Shown one piece after another: positions 35,483-44,585 of a stretch of DNA of 64,000 nucleotides. Below the pieces are notes generated by a model. It was not told the origin of the DNA. It was given only the letters and a program-made list of their open reading frames with translations, and searched no databases. Numbering within the stretch: position 1 is the stretch's first letter; each line of letters begins with the position of its first letter. The stretch covers positions 1,574,501 through 1,638,500 of the forward strand of contig NZ_CP134050.1 of the NCBI RefSeq assembly GCF_031583145.1. Direction: 5' to 3'. The stretch is from Brevibacillus brevis. GTDB lineage: Bacteria > Bacillota > Bacilli > Brevibacillales > Brevibacillaceae. The translations under genes were made by a program, and so were the position numbers.

Positions 35483-35769
35483 GTGGGAATACACTCCTTC
35501 ACGTTTACATACGCAAATGGAGAATATTGGTTACGGGTAGGTTTGCCAAACCGCACGATTTGCTACATGTGCAAACATCAAACACCAATCTCCGGGCATG
35601 AGTCTCACGTAAAGAATCAGCATTTTGTCGTTATATCTTCAGGCGCGATTGCAACTAAAATGACTGGGGAAGTGCTTGTAGGGAGAGGCAGATGAACATG
35701 TCATGGTGGTGAGACTACTATCCGGCTTCACTCTGCCGAATCCCTATCAAATGAATTTGGCGGATGAAA
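35483..35769. other. Stretch without a supported gene
   Basis: A plus-strand frame across 35465-35695 contains two Cys and two His in a row that could suggest a zinc site (CYMCKHQTPISGHESH), but it lacks a ribosome-binding site and overlaps the start of the small membrane protein gene. No promoter or terminator is clear. Confidence 0.3.
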
Positions 35770-36645
35770 TCATTTGCCTAGCAAATGAGCAAAATAAGCT
35801 ACGTTGCTCGCGAGGAAATCGATATTTTGGGGTGACACCTGTTCTGCCTTTTCTTTCATCTGATTTACGAATGCCTCCATGTTCGTAGTCTGTACGCTTT
35901 CGAAGCGGTTTTCTATTTTGGTATTTCGTAAGCCCGCCATGAGGCTTTCTTGCTCTTTGCGATAATCCTGAGCCCATTCCGGGTGTAGCCGCATCTTTTT
36001 GACAAATTCAATAAGAACTCCCCCCGTATTGCCCCCTGTTTTTACAGCTGCTTGCAAATCGGCATAGGCTTTGGGATCGAACCTTTGCATCAGTTTTTGC
36101 GGGTTCACGTAATCACTTGGCGCTCCTTGCGGCTTTTGCGGCAGTTCTACGAAACTGACACTACCTGTTGCGGGATCGACTTTTCTGGTTTTGGCAACTG
36201 CCGCCAAAAGGTTCATTGTATCAAGAAATTCAGCAGACTCGCTGTCGTTCATGTAGTGATCAGCCAGGTACCTCGCTTGAGCCAATCCTGCTTCCAGTAG
36301 AAGGGCTCTGTCTTCGTCGCTGCGATCGGAATTGGTAGCAAAAATATTGGCTTCAATGATGTGGTAAGCGGCTTTGCTCACCTCTGGTGCCTTTCCTGAC
36401 AATACTTTGTCCAAGGAAGCGTTGATTTCGGTGTTAAAGAAAAACTTCGGCGTTTCATGTTGAATCGCGTCAACGGGCAATTGCCTCGGTACAACTGAGC
36501 GCAAATCCAGCGTGTCATAATGAATGAGCTCATGGCTGCTCCCCGTATCTATTTTGGGGTGATTCCCATTCCTAGACGAAGAGTATAGATTGGGTAAAAC
36601 GTAACCTGGATCACTTTGAATTCGCAAAGATACTTCGCCTCCCAT
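35770..36645 (-). CDS. Uncharacterised Bacillales protein, about 290 aa
   Basis: The protein is mostly helical, without a signal peptide or membrane segment. Distinct stretches are SRNGNHPKIDTG, VPRQLPVDAIQHETPKFFFN, LAQARYLADHYMNDSESAEF and DPATGSVSFVELPQKPQGAP. I recall similar proteins in several Bacillus genomes but no function. The first ATG (36645) has no ribosome-binding site; GGGAGG at about 36640 would better serve a TTG roughly 18 bases downstream, so the true start may be shorter. It is monocistronic. Confidence 0.6.
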   Translation of the reverse strand: MGGEVSLRIQSDPGYVLPNLYSSSRNGNHPKIDTGSSHELIHYDTLDLRSVVPRQLPVDAIQHETPKFFFNTEINASLDKVLSGKAPEVSKAAYHIIEANIFATNSDRSDEDRALLLEAGLAQARYLADHYMNDSESAEFLDTMNLLAAVAKTRKVDPATGSVSFVELPQKPQGAPSDYVNPQKLMQRFDPKAYADLQAAVKTGGNTGGVLIEFVKKMRLHPEWAQDYRKEQESLMAGLRNTKIENRFESVQTTNMEAFVNQMKEKAEQVSPQNIDFLASNVAYFAHLLGK

Positions 36646-36799
36646 ATTCTCATTTTTAGAATTGTTTTTTGGGGTTCCAATCTGGATGTTCGTGAAAAAA
36701 GCAAGCCCATGAGGTCCTATTTAAATCATCGGTTAAAGACCCTTGAATGTTGAGTTGTTTGGTAAAATAAAACCATTTACTTCCATATTTTGAGAGGCA
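36646..36799. other. AT-rich intergenic stretch
   Basis: The upstream region of the uncharacterised gene contains no convincing open frame or paired promoter boxes that I can defend. Confidence 0.3.
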
Positions 36800-36826
36800 T
36801 AAAGAAAGCCCCCGGATGGGAGCTTA
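36800..36826 (-). terminator. Terminator of the MFS gene
   Basis: On the minus strand AGCTCCC pairs with GGGGGCT (7 bp, one G-U) around ATCC, followed by TTCTTT. It lies about 90 bases after the MFS stop. Confidence 0.6.
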
Positions 36827-36913
36827 CGAGTCGAATCTACCGTTCAGGTAATCATGGGAGAGGGAGATTCAATGCTCTCCCCTAGGCTCCACGAAATCAG
36901 TATTCAACTACGA

Positions 36914-38128
36914 TCACTTGTGGGACTGAATCGGTTCGGCTGTTCTTTTTTCAGTGAGAAAGGAAACCAAAGCTATGAGCGGCAAGATCGTTCCGATAAG
37001 AGATGTGAGGCTCCAGCCCCCCTGGGTATAAGACCAGCCACCCAAAGAGGAACCGATGGCTCCGCCTAAGAAGAAGATTGCCATGAATAGCCCATTCAGG
37101 CGACCTCTCGCTTCACTTCCCAATGAATAAATCGTACGTTGGCTAATCACCAAATTCCCCGATACGGCCATGTCAAGTGTAATGGCGGATACAAAGAGCA
37201 GAATGAGAGCAAAGGTGGAAGAGCCTTGGAACAGATGGATGAGCAAAAAAGACAACACGGCTACCATCATGGCTGCGCCCGTCAACACCTTACTCCAGCC
37301 TTTATCCGCCAATCTTCCGGCAATCGGCGCGGCGATCGCCCCACCCACACCTACCAGCGCAAACCATGCAATACCGATCTGGGACATTGCGAAATGGTCA
37401 GCTAAATATAAAGGAACAACCGTCCAAAATAAGCTGAAGGTTCCAAATAAACAAGCTTGATACAAAGCGCGGCGCCGTAACACAGGGGTTTGTTGCAAAA
37501 TAGCCCCTAAGGAGACAATGACATTCCGGTAACGTATCGAAGGAAATGGTTTCCGTACCGGAAGTGCAAAGGATAGGACTACGGTCAAAAATGAAATCAC
37601 AAGAGCAGACAAAAGAAAGATAGCTCTCCACCCCCAAAGACTGGTTACAAAACTCGCCAGCGGCCGGGCGAACATAATTCCGAGCAGGAGGCCGCTCATC
37701 ACATTGCCGACGACGCGGCCGCGCTGATTTTCCGATGCTAAATAGGCGGCGAATGGCACCAGAATCTGGGCTACTACAGATGCAATACCGATGAATAGAG
37801 ATGCGGTCAAGAACAACGCCGCATTTGGTGCGAGTCCAGCAGTTAGCAGTCCGCCAGCAGCCATGATCAGCATAACCAGCGAGAGACGGCGATTTTCGAT
37901 AACGTCGCTTAGCGGTACGATGAACAGCAGCCCGGCTACATAACCGATTTGCGTCACTGTAACAATGAATCCGGCGGTTGCAGAAGTTAGGCCTATGGCA
38001 TGGCCGATAGGCCCTACCAGGGTCTGAGCGTAATAAAGATTGGCAACGATAAGTCCGCACGCGGCTGCCAAAAGAAACATCATCCAACTGGATATACGGT
38101 TGTCTTGTTTCTGTTGATCGTTTTGCAT
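36914..38128 (-). CDS. DHA1-type MFS transporter
   Basis: A 404-residue protein with 12 hydrophobic segments. The first half contains NLYYAQTLVGPIGHAIGL and the conserved loop IVPLSDVIENRRLSL (motif A position). It resembles YcaD/YdhP-like sugar or drug exporters. GGAGGAG precedes the ATG closely. It is divergent from a TetR-family gene with three repeated operators between them, so it is probably a drug or metabolite exporter under TetR control. Confidence 0.87.
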   Translation of the reverse strand: MQNDQQKQDNRISSWMMFLLAAACGLIVANLYYAQTLVGPIGHAIGLTSATAGFIVTVTQIGYVAGLLFIVPLSDVIENRRLSLVMLIMAAGGLLTAGLAPNAALFLTASLFIGIASVVAQILVPFAAYLASENQRGRVVGNVMSGLLLGIMFARPLASFVTSLWGWRAIFLLSALVISFLTVVLSFALPVRKPFPSIRYRNVIVSLGAILQQTPVLRRRALYQACLFGTFSLFWTVVPLYLADHFAMSQIGIAWFALVGVGGAIAAPIAGRLADKGWSKVLTGAAMMVAVLSFLLIHLFQGSSTFALILLFVSAITLDMAVSGNLVISQRTIYSLGSEARGRLNGLFMAIFFLGGAIGSSLGGWSYTQGGWSLTSLIGTILPLIALVSFLTEKRTAEPIQSHK

Positions 38129-38148
38129 AAGCTCCTCCTCAAAATAAA

Positions 38149-38265
38149 TACTGAACGTTTAGTTTTGTAAATCCTAATCCGAATCATATACTGAACGTAT
38201 CGTTTTGTAAATAGGCTTTTGCTGAAGTGAATTGTTTTGTATACTAAACGTATCGTTTCGTTGAT
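38149..38265. promoter_or_regulatory. Three TetR operator-like repeats between MFS and TetR genes
   Basis: Three copies of TACTGAACGTATCGTTTTGT-like sequence lie at 38149-38172, 38189-38212 and 38242-38265. The core AAACG-TAT-CGTTT in the third copy is a perfect 5+5 dyad; the others vary by one or two bases. They cover the start regions of both divergent genes, as expected for a TetR repressor controlling the transporter and itself. Confidence 0.75.
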
Positions 38266-38298
38266 TATCGCAATGGATCTAGACAAAGGAGGATTCAC

Positions 38299-38877
38299 GT
38301 GCAGGGAAAAAGAGGGCGTCCGCGCAATGTGGAAACGCAAAGCTCTATCCTTACCGCTTCCTATGAATTATTGTTGGAAAGCGGCTTTGGAGCTGTTACG
38401 GTAGAAAAAATCGCTGAGCGTGCCCAGGTAAGCAAAGCCACGATCTATAAATGGTGGCCAAACAAGGCAGCAGTGGTCATGGACGGTTTTCTATCTGCAG
38501 CGGCTGCAAGACTGCCTGTGCCGGATACGGGTTCGGTGTTTCAGGATATCCTGGAGCATGCTACGAATATGGCCCAGTTTATGATAAGCCGTGAGGGCTC
38601 CATTTTTCTGGAGATTATTGGCGAGGGGCAGGTTGACTCTGGTTTGGCTGAGGCATTTCGGACTCGCTATATACAGCCGCGCCGGATGGAGGTTCGTACG
38701 ATCATGAATCGGGGGCTACTGCGTGGAGAGTTGGACAAGGATCTCGATATCGCGTTATGCACAGATCTGATTTACGGTCCGATTTTTTACCGCTTGCTGG
38801 TTACGGGTGATCGGGTCGATAAAAGCTATGTAGAGCAGTTGGTAACCCATGTCTTTACAGGCATTCGTCCGATTTGA
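38299..38877 (+). CDS. TetR-family repressor
   Basis: The N-terminal helix-turn-helix (TASYELLLESGFGAVTVEKI, AERAQVSKATIYKWWPNKAA) is typical. The C-terminal half (FQDILEHATNMAQFM ... DLIYGPIFYRLLVTG) matches the ligand domain of TetR_C_16/AcrR-like members. The start is GTG 38299 with AAAGGAGG upstream. It is divergent from the MFS gene with repeated operators in between and probably represses it. Confidence 0.9.
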   Translation: MQGKRGRPRNVETQSSILTASYELLLESGFGAVTVEKIAERAQVSKATIYKWWPNKAAVVMDGFLSAAAARLPVPDTGSVFQDILEHATNMAQFMISREGSIFLEIIGEGQVDSGLAEAFRTRYIQPRRMEVRTIMNRGLLRGELDKDLDIALCTDLIYGPIFYRLLVTGDRVDKSYVEQLVTHVFTGIRPI

Positions 38878-38915
38878 AACGACATCGGAAGCTGCCGAGG
38901 TCAAAATAGAATGTA

Positions 38916-38993
38916 GGAGTGAAGCTGGCAAAAAGCGGGAGCGCCTTGCACTGGGGGTGCAGGTCCACAGCTCGATCCCGCTGCGATCCACCA
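38916..38993 (+). pseudogene. Degenerate tRNA-like sequence (tRNA-Ala related)
   Basis: The 78-nt stretch ends CTCGATCCCGCTGCGATCCACCA, close to the 3' end of the tRNA-Ala at 27177-27252. It has a five-pair anticodon stem around CTGGGGG (would-be anticodon GGG). The T stem is broken (CACAG against CCGCT), the acceptor has two mismatches, and the D arm carries an A run. It is followed by a terminator-like hairpin, as is the real tRNA. It is a relic, and possibly an attachment-site copy. Confidence 0.5.
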
Positions 38994-39005
38994 TACAGAA
39001 CCAAC

Positions 39006-39032
39006 AAAAAACGGCAAAGGCGCCGTTTTTTT
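39006..39032. terminator. Bidirectional terminator after the tRNA-like sequence
   Basis: AAAAAACGGC (39006-39015) pairs with GCCGTTTTTT (39022-39031). Symmetric A and T tails let it act on both strands, including the N-acetyltransferase operon arriving from the right. Confidence 0.85.
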
Positions 39033-39147
39033 GGTACGCTATTCGTCAACGTCTGAGAGCTCCAGGAACGCTGAGGCGACCGATGGTATCATCAGGAGGT
39101 CCCTGTGAGAACGGTGATCAGGGGCGCTCCATATGTGATCGTATCGC

Positions 39148-40014
39148 TTATTCCCGTACCTTCCCCCGTTTCCACTCCTCATGCAGCTCCCACACTCTCT
39201 TCCACAAATCATCCCGCTCCAGCTTGCTGTAATTTACCAAATGCTCCTGAAACACGTCTCCCAACACTTCCAGCCACTGTCCTTTTGTCCGAAGCTCGAT
39301 TTTCTCCATGTGGTTGCCTTCCCTGCGGTTCCATATGCACCCCCTGAGCTCGTTGCTGCCCGTAGCATGTCTCTGGCGAACGAGAAACAGCTGAATCCAG
39401 GGTGATTCCGATGAACGGCTGTAAAATTCATGTTTGGGGACAAATTCTTCGAGGCAATCCACGGTCTCTTGCGCGTAGTCGACACCGACGAAGGAGGCGA
39501 AAGGATCGTGCTCAAGCCGCCAACCGTTGGGATCGACACGGGAAGCCGCAACCTTGTATTGGAAAGGCCCTTGTTCGTATCCACCCGCTTGAAGCGGAAG
39601 AGGCTCGTATGGCATATCGCCCAGCCCTACATCCACGATCCAGCGCTGTTCCTCCTGCTGATCATGATTCAGGCGGACAGTTAAACCGAGATGAAACGAG
39701 TTGATTCGCGGTTCTTGTCCGAGTGGCTGAACGCCTGCCCGATGCCAGGATACTTCGTAGCCAAGCGAGCGAAGAAGTTCGCTGAATGCTCCATTCAAGT
39801 GGAAACAATAGCCGCTTCGGCCTGTAAGCATCAGCTGTACCGCTTCTCGAATATCGATCGATGCGGGTCTCCCGGCAACGATATCGACGGTTTGCCAGGG
39901 AATGGATTGCACGTGTGCCTTGTGAAGTTCGAATAGATAGGAAAGGGTGGGCGGTTGGATATCTGTGATTCCCAGTCTTTTCAGATAAGTTTTTATTTCG
40001 CCGCTCGTCATCAT
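39148..40014 (-). CDS. Arylamine N-acetyltransferase
   Basis: The catalytic triad is visible: Cys70 in GRSGYCFHLN, His108 in NSFHLGL and Asp128 in WIVDVGLGD, at the usual spacing for the family. The enzyme transfers acetyl groups from acetyl-CoA to arylamines and hydrazines; natural roles in Bacillales are unclear. The GGY of the classic RGGYCFE motif is changed to SGY here. It overlaps the upstream DMT transporter gene by four bases (ATGA), so export and modification of one compound class may be linked. Confidence 0.88.
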   Translation of the reverse strand: MMTSGEIKTYLKRLGITDIQPPTLSYLFELHKAHVQSIPWQTVDIVAGRPASIDIREAVQLMLTGRSGYCFHLNGAFSELLRSLGYEVSWHRAGVQPLGQEPRINSFHLGLTVRLNHDQQEEQRWIVDVGLGDMPYEPLPLQAGGYEQGPFQYKVAASRVDPNGWRLEHDPFASFVGVDYAQETVDCLEEFVPKHEFYSRSSESPWIQLFLVRQRHATGSNELRGCIWNRREGNHMEKIELRTKGQWLEVLGDVFQEHLVNYSKLERDDLWKRVWELHEEWKRGKVRE

Positions 40015-41039
40015 CGTATCTCCTCCTCTTTGCGTTTATTTGCTGACCGTTTTACGGAAAAATTCGATCCGATGACGCCTGCAATGATCATGGCGGAACC
40101 GAAAAGATGATACCAGGCGACGGCCTCCTGCAAAAAAACGGCTCCCGACGCTATGGAAACAACGGTGGACAAGTTGGCGAATACGCTCATCTTGGATGCT
40201 TCTATTTGCGAGAGGATGTAATTGGCCAGGAATGACGTGAGGAGTTGAATGGCACCGAGACCCACAACCAGCGCAAGGAATGTTTTGTTTGCGAGCGGAG
40301 CGGCGAAATCAACCATCGTTCCCGAAAGCGAATGGGTGGTAAGGGAATAGGCCATCAGCGAAAGAAAACCGCTTCCTACCATAAAGCAGCTGATTTCCAT
40401 GGAGCTAAAATGCCTCGTCACCACACGTGCCAGCACGCTATAGCCAGCAAAGACTGCACTGGCGAGAATAAGCAGTACGATCCCCGTTATCTGCGACAAA
40501 TCGATGCTGCTGCCTTTCATCACAAAGATAAAGGCGACCCCGGCTGTAGAAAGAAGAATGAACAGCTTCTGCAGGGCGGTAGTCATTTCTTTCAAGACGA
40601 TGGAGGCAAGTAGCATGGTCGCGATTGGCGTAAAGGCGCTGATGATCCCTCCTTCCGCGGAAGTGGCGTACTGCAGCCCGCACGTTTGCAGGACGAAATA
40701 CCCGACAGGATAAAAGCTGGCCAACAAGAGCAAGAGATAAAGCGGTTTTCCACGATACGCAAGGGTGACGAATCGAAATGCCACCGGGAAGATCATGATG
40801 AAAAAGGCTGCAGCAAAACGGTACGTCAAGGTGTCGATGGGGGCGGCGTACTGCAAGGTCAATTTGACCAGGAGAAAAGACAAGCCGATGACTACCGCGT
40901 TGACAACAGCAAGGAGATAGGAAAGCGTTCGACCATGAAAGCATGCCGCCCGCAATCGGTCGCGGATAGCGGGTCCGGGAAATGCTGCTGGCTTGCTTGC
41001 GTTTGCTACAAGTAGGGAACCCAGCTTTTCTCTCATCAT
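40011..41039 (-). CDS. DMT-superfamily transporter (EamA)
   Basis: Ten hydrophobic segments in two EamA repeats (NAVVIGLSFLLVKLTLQYAA at the start, AVAWYHLFGSAMIIAGVIGS at the end) with a preceding cytoplasmic tail of about 40 residues. GAGGAGG abuts the first ATG (41045), so ATG 41039 or 41036 is the likelier start. It is first in a two-gene operon with the N-acetyltransferase, divergent from the ArsR-SRPBCC fusion across an operator-like dyad. The substrate is unknown. Confidence 0.85.
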   Translation of the reverse strand: MMREKLGSLLVANASKPAAFPGPAIRDRLRAACFHGRTLSYLLAVVNAVVIGLSFLLVKLTLQYAAPIDTLTYRFAAAFFIMIFPVAFRFVTLAYRGKPLYLLLLLASFYPVGYFVLQTCGLQYATSAEGGIISAFTPIATMLLASIVLKEMTTALQKLFILLSTAGVAFIFVMKGSSIDLSQITGIVLLILASAVFAGYSVLARVVTRHFSSMEISCFMVGSGFLSLMAYSLTTHSLSGTMVDFAAPLANKTFLALVVGLGAIQLLTSFLANYILSQIEASKMSVFANLSTVVSIASGAVFLQEAVAWYHLFGSAMIIAGVIGSNFSVKRSANKRKEEEIR

Positions 41040-41109
41040 GTCCATCCTCCTCGGGATCAGTTAAATGGGTTTGCTTGCCGCCGGCTGGCAAGCAAACCTT
41101 AGCGATACG

Positions 41110-41150
41110 TTACCAAATGGTCACTTTAAATATACGTGACTATATGGTAA
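41110..41150. promoter_or_regulatory. Operator-like dyad between DMT operon and ArsR fusion
   Basis: TTACC-x5-GTCAC (41110-41124) is mirrored by GTGAC-x5-GGTAA (41136-41150) around an AT centre. The two pairs of perfect 5-base arms and the central position suit a dimeric ArsR-type repressor acting on both divergent promoters. Confidence 0.65.
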
Positions 41151-41215
41151 CATGTCAATCGTAAGACGTCTTAATTTTTTCATTGACATTTTTCGAATAG
41201 AAGGAGGCATGTCCG

Positions 41216-42016
41216 ATGGAGAACGACAACGATATATTTAAGGCGTTGGCAGATCCAAGCCGCCGCACGCTGCTGGATCTTTTGCACGCATCGGATGGCC
41301 GCACCCTAACCGACTTATGCAACCATCTGCAGATGTCGCGCTTTGGAGTCATGAAGCATCTTCATGTCTTGGAGGAAGCGGGATTGGTGACGACGCGGAA
41401 GGTTGGCAGAGAAAAGCTTCATTACCTGAATCCAGTTTCGATTCGCCAAATTTACGAACGGTGGGTGAGCAAATTCACGGAACCGTGGATTTCCGGGCTG
41501 ACCCTCTTAAAAACAGATGTGGAGAGTGCATTTGCCATGGGACAAAAGAAGCCTCGTCATGTGAACCGGATCGCGATCAAATCTACCCCGGAACAAATCT
41601 GGAACGCCCTGACCGATCCGTCGATGACTTCCCAGTATTGGTACAATGGGGCGATTCGTGCGGAATGGAAAGCCGGCAGTCCTTATGAAATATGGAATCC
41701 TCAAGGAGCGGTGCAAGCGAAAGGGGAGCTTCTCATCGTGGAGCCGCCCCGCCGATTAGTCATGACCTGGCAGCTGCTCTCGCTTTCCGAGACGGCACAC
41801 GAGCAACCTTCTCGTTTGACATGGGAAATCGAGCCGCATACCGAGTATTCCGGCGTGACGCTGGTGACCGTGGTGCACGACGAGTTTGAGGAGGCGCCGA
41901 ATACGTCAAACGTATTGGAGGGCGGATTGCCGGTCGTATTGTCCGGTATGAAGACATTGCTGGAGACGGGATCGAAGCTGGTGGGCGACTTTAGCGCGAG
42001 TGGGGAAGAAGAGTAA
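41216..42016 (+). CDS. ArsR-type HTH fused to an SRPBCC/AHSA1 domain
   Basis: Residues 1-100 form an ArsR winged helix (IFKALADPSRRTLLDLLHAS, MSRFGVMKHLHVLEEAGLV). Residues 115-255 form an AHSA1-like SRPBCC domain (VNRIAIKSTPEQIWNALTDP, YSGVTLVTVVHDEF). The ArsR part lacks the metal-binding CxC, so the fused SRPBCC cavity may sense a hydrophobic ligand directly. Usually these are two adjacent genes. AGAAGGAGG lies before the ATG. Its target may be the divergent DMT/N-acetyltransferase operon. Confidence 0.88.
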   Translation: MENDNDIFKALADPSRRTLLDLLHASDGRTLTDLCNHLQMSRFGVMKHLHVLEEAGLVTTRKVGREKLHYLNPVSIRQIYERWVSKFTEPWISGLTLLKTDVESAFAMGQKKPRHVNRIAIKSTPEQIWNALTDPSMTSQYWYNGAIRAEWKAGSPYEIWNPQGAVQAKGELLIVEPPRRLVMTWQLLSLSETAHEQPSRLTWEIEPHTEYSGVTLVTVVHDEFEEAPNTSNVLEGGLPVVLSGMKTLLETGSKLVGDFSASGEEE

Positions 42017-42065
42017 GGACAGTAAGGACAGCCGTTTTTTCTAAGAAAATTGGTTCCGGAGCAAC

Positions 42066-42100
42066 AGAAGCCTGTCCGATGAAGGAACGGGCTTCTTCTA
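42066..42100 (+). terminator. Terminator after the ArsR-SRPBCC gene
   Basis: AGAAGCC (42066-42072) pairs with GGCTTCT (42090-42096), extended inward by further pairs, with a short pyrimidine tail. Confidence 0.65.
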
Positions 42101-42867
42101 TCTGCGCTTTGAAGACCTGAGGGATCATACCGGATGCATAGTCAAAAAAGTTTATTCTCTTTACTGGACCTTTTTCCCGAAAGAGCGAATTTAGGGTTGT
42201 AACACGTTCAGGAGAGGTACCAATGAATGATATGACGGCTTTTCAGCTGGTCTTTCAGGCGATTCTATCGGACCGTTGATGTGGTTTCTTAGTAACTAGT
42301 GTATAGTACAGGGATGTTCCCTAGATTCTTGTGTCTCTTTTCATTCAAATGCTCAGTCATTTCTGTTTTTACCTTGAATTTGGAAATGAAATGTTTATTA
42401 GAGCCAAGGAGGGCTTTATTGTTATCAGCAGCAGAGCTTCATCTTTACAGGGATCATTTGTTCCCTTTGAGCTCGATAATAGCCTAGATCTGGTGGTAGC
42501 TTCTTAATACATACACATCTATATTGTTTAAATCGGGATTTTTGAGGTTATTTATCGAAATGGTTAGAGAGTGCCTACTCACCAGGGAAAATCATTCTAC
42601 CTGAGTCAGCTGTAGTTTATAAAACCGGAGAAATATAATGGAGCTAATAGTAATGCAGCATTGAATCGGGGGGCTGTCTAGGATTCCGTGTGTGTATCAT
42701 CTCTGAGCAACAAATGTTGAAAGAAAAGCAGTTCAAATTACTAACTGGCAACCAAAGTGCTGTTTTACTTGTAGTGCAAATTGGAAAGGTATTTACAATT
42801 ATTGTCTAAACATGTAAATTTATATATGTAGTTAAATGTTTAAATAGTAAAATTGTGGAGGGGAACA
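42101..42867. other. AT-rich gap with an 18-codon remnant
   Basis: Behind GGAGAGG, ATG 42223 opens an 18-codon frame (MNDMTAFQLVFQAILSDR) that stops at 42277-42279 and may be the start of a lost gene. The rest is AT-rich with many stops. No tRNA, repeat or clear promoter is visible, apart from the AT-rich run just before the repeat-protein gene. Confidence 0.4.
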
Positions 42868-43404
42868 ATGAGGAAATACCTAACAGGTTACTTAGCACTT
42901 TTATTAGCATTAACTCCTTTCTCATCAGTATATGCTCTGGAAAAAATGAGCAATAAGCAATTAGATGGGGGTGAAGTGGTTCATTCCAGTGAAATTCCGA
43001 GTGAGATTACTATTACGCCGAGCTTTGGAAAAACGAAAATAAAGAATAAAAAGGGAAGCATCGAAATTAACGTAAAGATCAAACTTGAAAAGCCTACTAC
43101 TAAAGAAGTTGAGTTTACTTACGTTTTGTCAAAATTTAATAGTGACAGCACCGTAGATAAGATTGCGGAGGAAAAAATATTCAGTGATCAGATTAACGGT
43201 GACAAAAAGTTACAACTTTCTTTTGATTCTCTCGAAGAAGGACAGTACAAATTAAACTTACAAGCTCTATCCGAAATCAGTGAACACACTACCTGGGGTG
43301 CTCTTGAAAGTGTCTATTTTACAGTTAAAAAAGATAAAGCGATCGAAGGATGGGAAACAGATGCTCCGATAGGAATTTCCTGGGACGAAGTACAGGTACA
43401 AAAA

Positions 43405-43836
43405 GACGATCTGAAGCAAGAAGACGATCTGAAGCAAAAAGACGATCTGAAGCAAGAAGACGATCTGAAGCAAGAAGACGATCTGAAGCAAGAAGACGAT
43501 CTGAAGCAAAAAGACGATCTGAAGCAAGAAGACGATCTGAAGCAAGAAGACGATCTGAAGCAAGAAGACGATCTGAAGCAAGAAGACGATCTGAAGCAAG
43601 AAGACGATCTGAAGCAAGAAGACGATCTGAAGCAAGAAGACGACCTGAAGCAAGAAGACGATCTGAAGCAAGAAGACGATCTGAAGCAAGAAGACGATCT
43701 GAAGCAAGAAGACGATCTGAAGCAAGAAGACGATCTGAAGCAAGAAGACGATCTGAAGCAAGAAGACGATCTGAAGCAAGAAGACGACCTGAAGCAAGAA
43801 GACGATCTGAAGCAGGAAGACGATCTGAAGCAAACG
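43405..43836 (+). repeat. 24 tandem 18-bp repeats encoding DDLKQE
   Basis: The unit GACGATCTGAAGCAAGAA repeats 24 times without a length change. Variation is limited to a few GAA-to-AAA codons (E to K), GAT/GAC and CAA/CAG swaps, and ACG at the last position. The encoded stretch is an acidic, probably helical or disordered spacer. The near identity implies recent slippage expansion. Confidence 0.97.
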
Positions 43837-44585
43837 AAAAGCACTCTCGCTGCAACAAACATTACTTTATCAGGCAATTGGAAATTTTATGATAGAAATA
43901 ACAACTTAAAGCCACTAAGGTTTGCAAATGTCAAATTCCAATATAAACTCTCTAGTAATACATGGTACAATCTTAAAACGATTCAAACTGATGCAAATGG
44001 GACATGGTCGTATTCATTTGATGTTAGCGCTAAAAACTATACGGCATTTCGTACTCTTGTTTCAACAGATAGTACGACTTTAGGATCGGTAGTCACTGCC
44101 CCTGCTGGTGAGACGTATCAATTTTTATCCGCCGAAATTTTAAAGTCTCAATTCCCTAATGGTGGGAATACAGGAGATTCTACGATTGCTGCCAATAACG
44201 CTGCTATCGGTGCGGTATGGCTATATGACGACATTTACAGAACGAGAGAAAAGTTTGTTTCAATTAAAGATCCAGGTGTAATTAAGATAGTCTGGAAAGA
44301 GGGAAGTAATCCAGGGGATAAATATGTTTGGATTGATGACTTAATTTATCTGGATTCCAATACGCCTCGATCTGAAGATACGCCAGTTCACGAAATTGGA
44401 CATGCTTACATGGATAATCTGTTTGGGGGTTATCCACTCGTAAAATGCCCTAGCCCACACTACCTTAAAGAAAATACAGGGGATTTAGGGTGCGCCTGGA
44501 CAGAAGGGTGGGCTAATTTTGTCGCATTAGCAGTAAACGGTAACCATTACTATACATGGGCTAATGGAAAATCCGAAGATTTAGA

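Noticed and set aside
35465..35695. 76-codon plus-strand frame with Cys/His residues
   Set aside because: It overlaps the better supported minus-strand small membrane protein gene, has no ribosome-binding site and no family resemblance.
38916..38993. Functional tRNA-Pro (GGG)
   Set aside because: The anticodon stem is good, but the T stem does not pair and the acceptor has mismatches, so it cannot be a working tRNA.
43405..43836. Tandem repeat as a CRISPR array
   Set aside because: There are no spacers: units are contiguous and in frame inside a coding sequence, and no cas genes are nearby.
43267..43892. Long open frames on both strands across the DDLKQE repeat
   Set aside because: The 18-bp unit has no stop in any frame, so all six frames stay open automatically. 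Only the plus-strand frame has a signal peptide and continues into a real domain.
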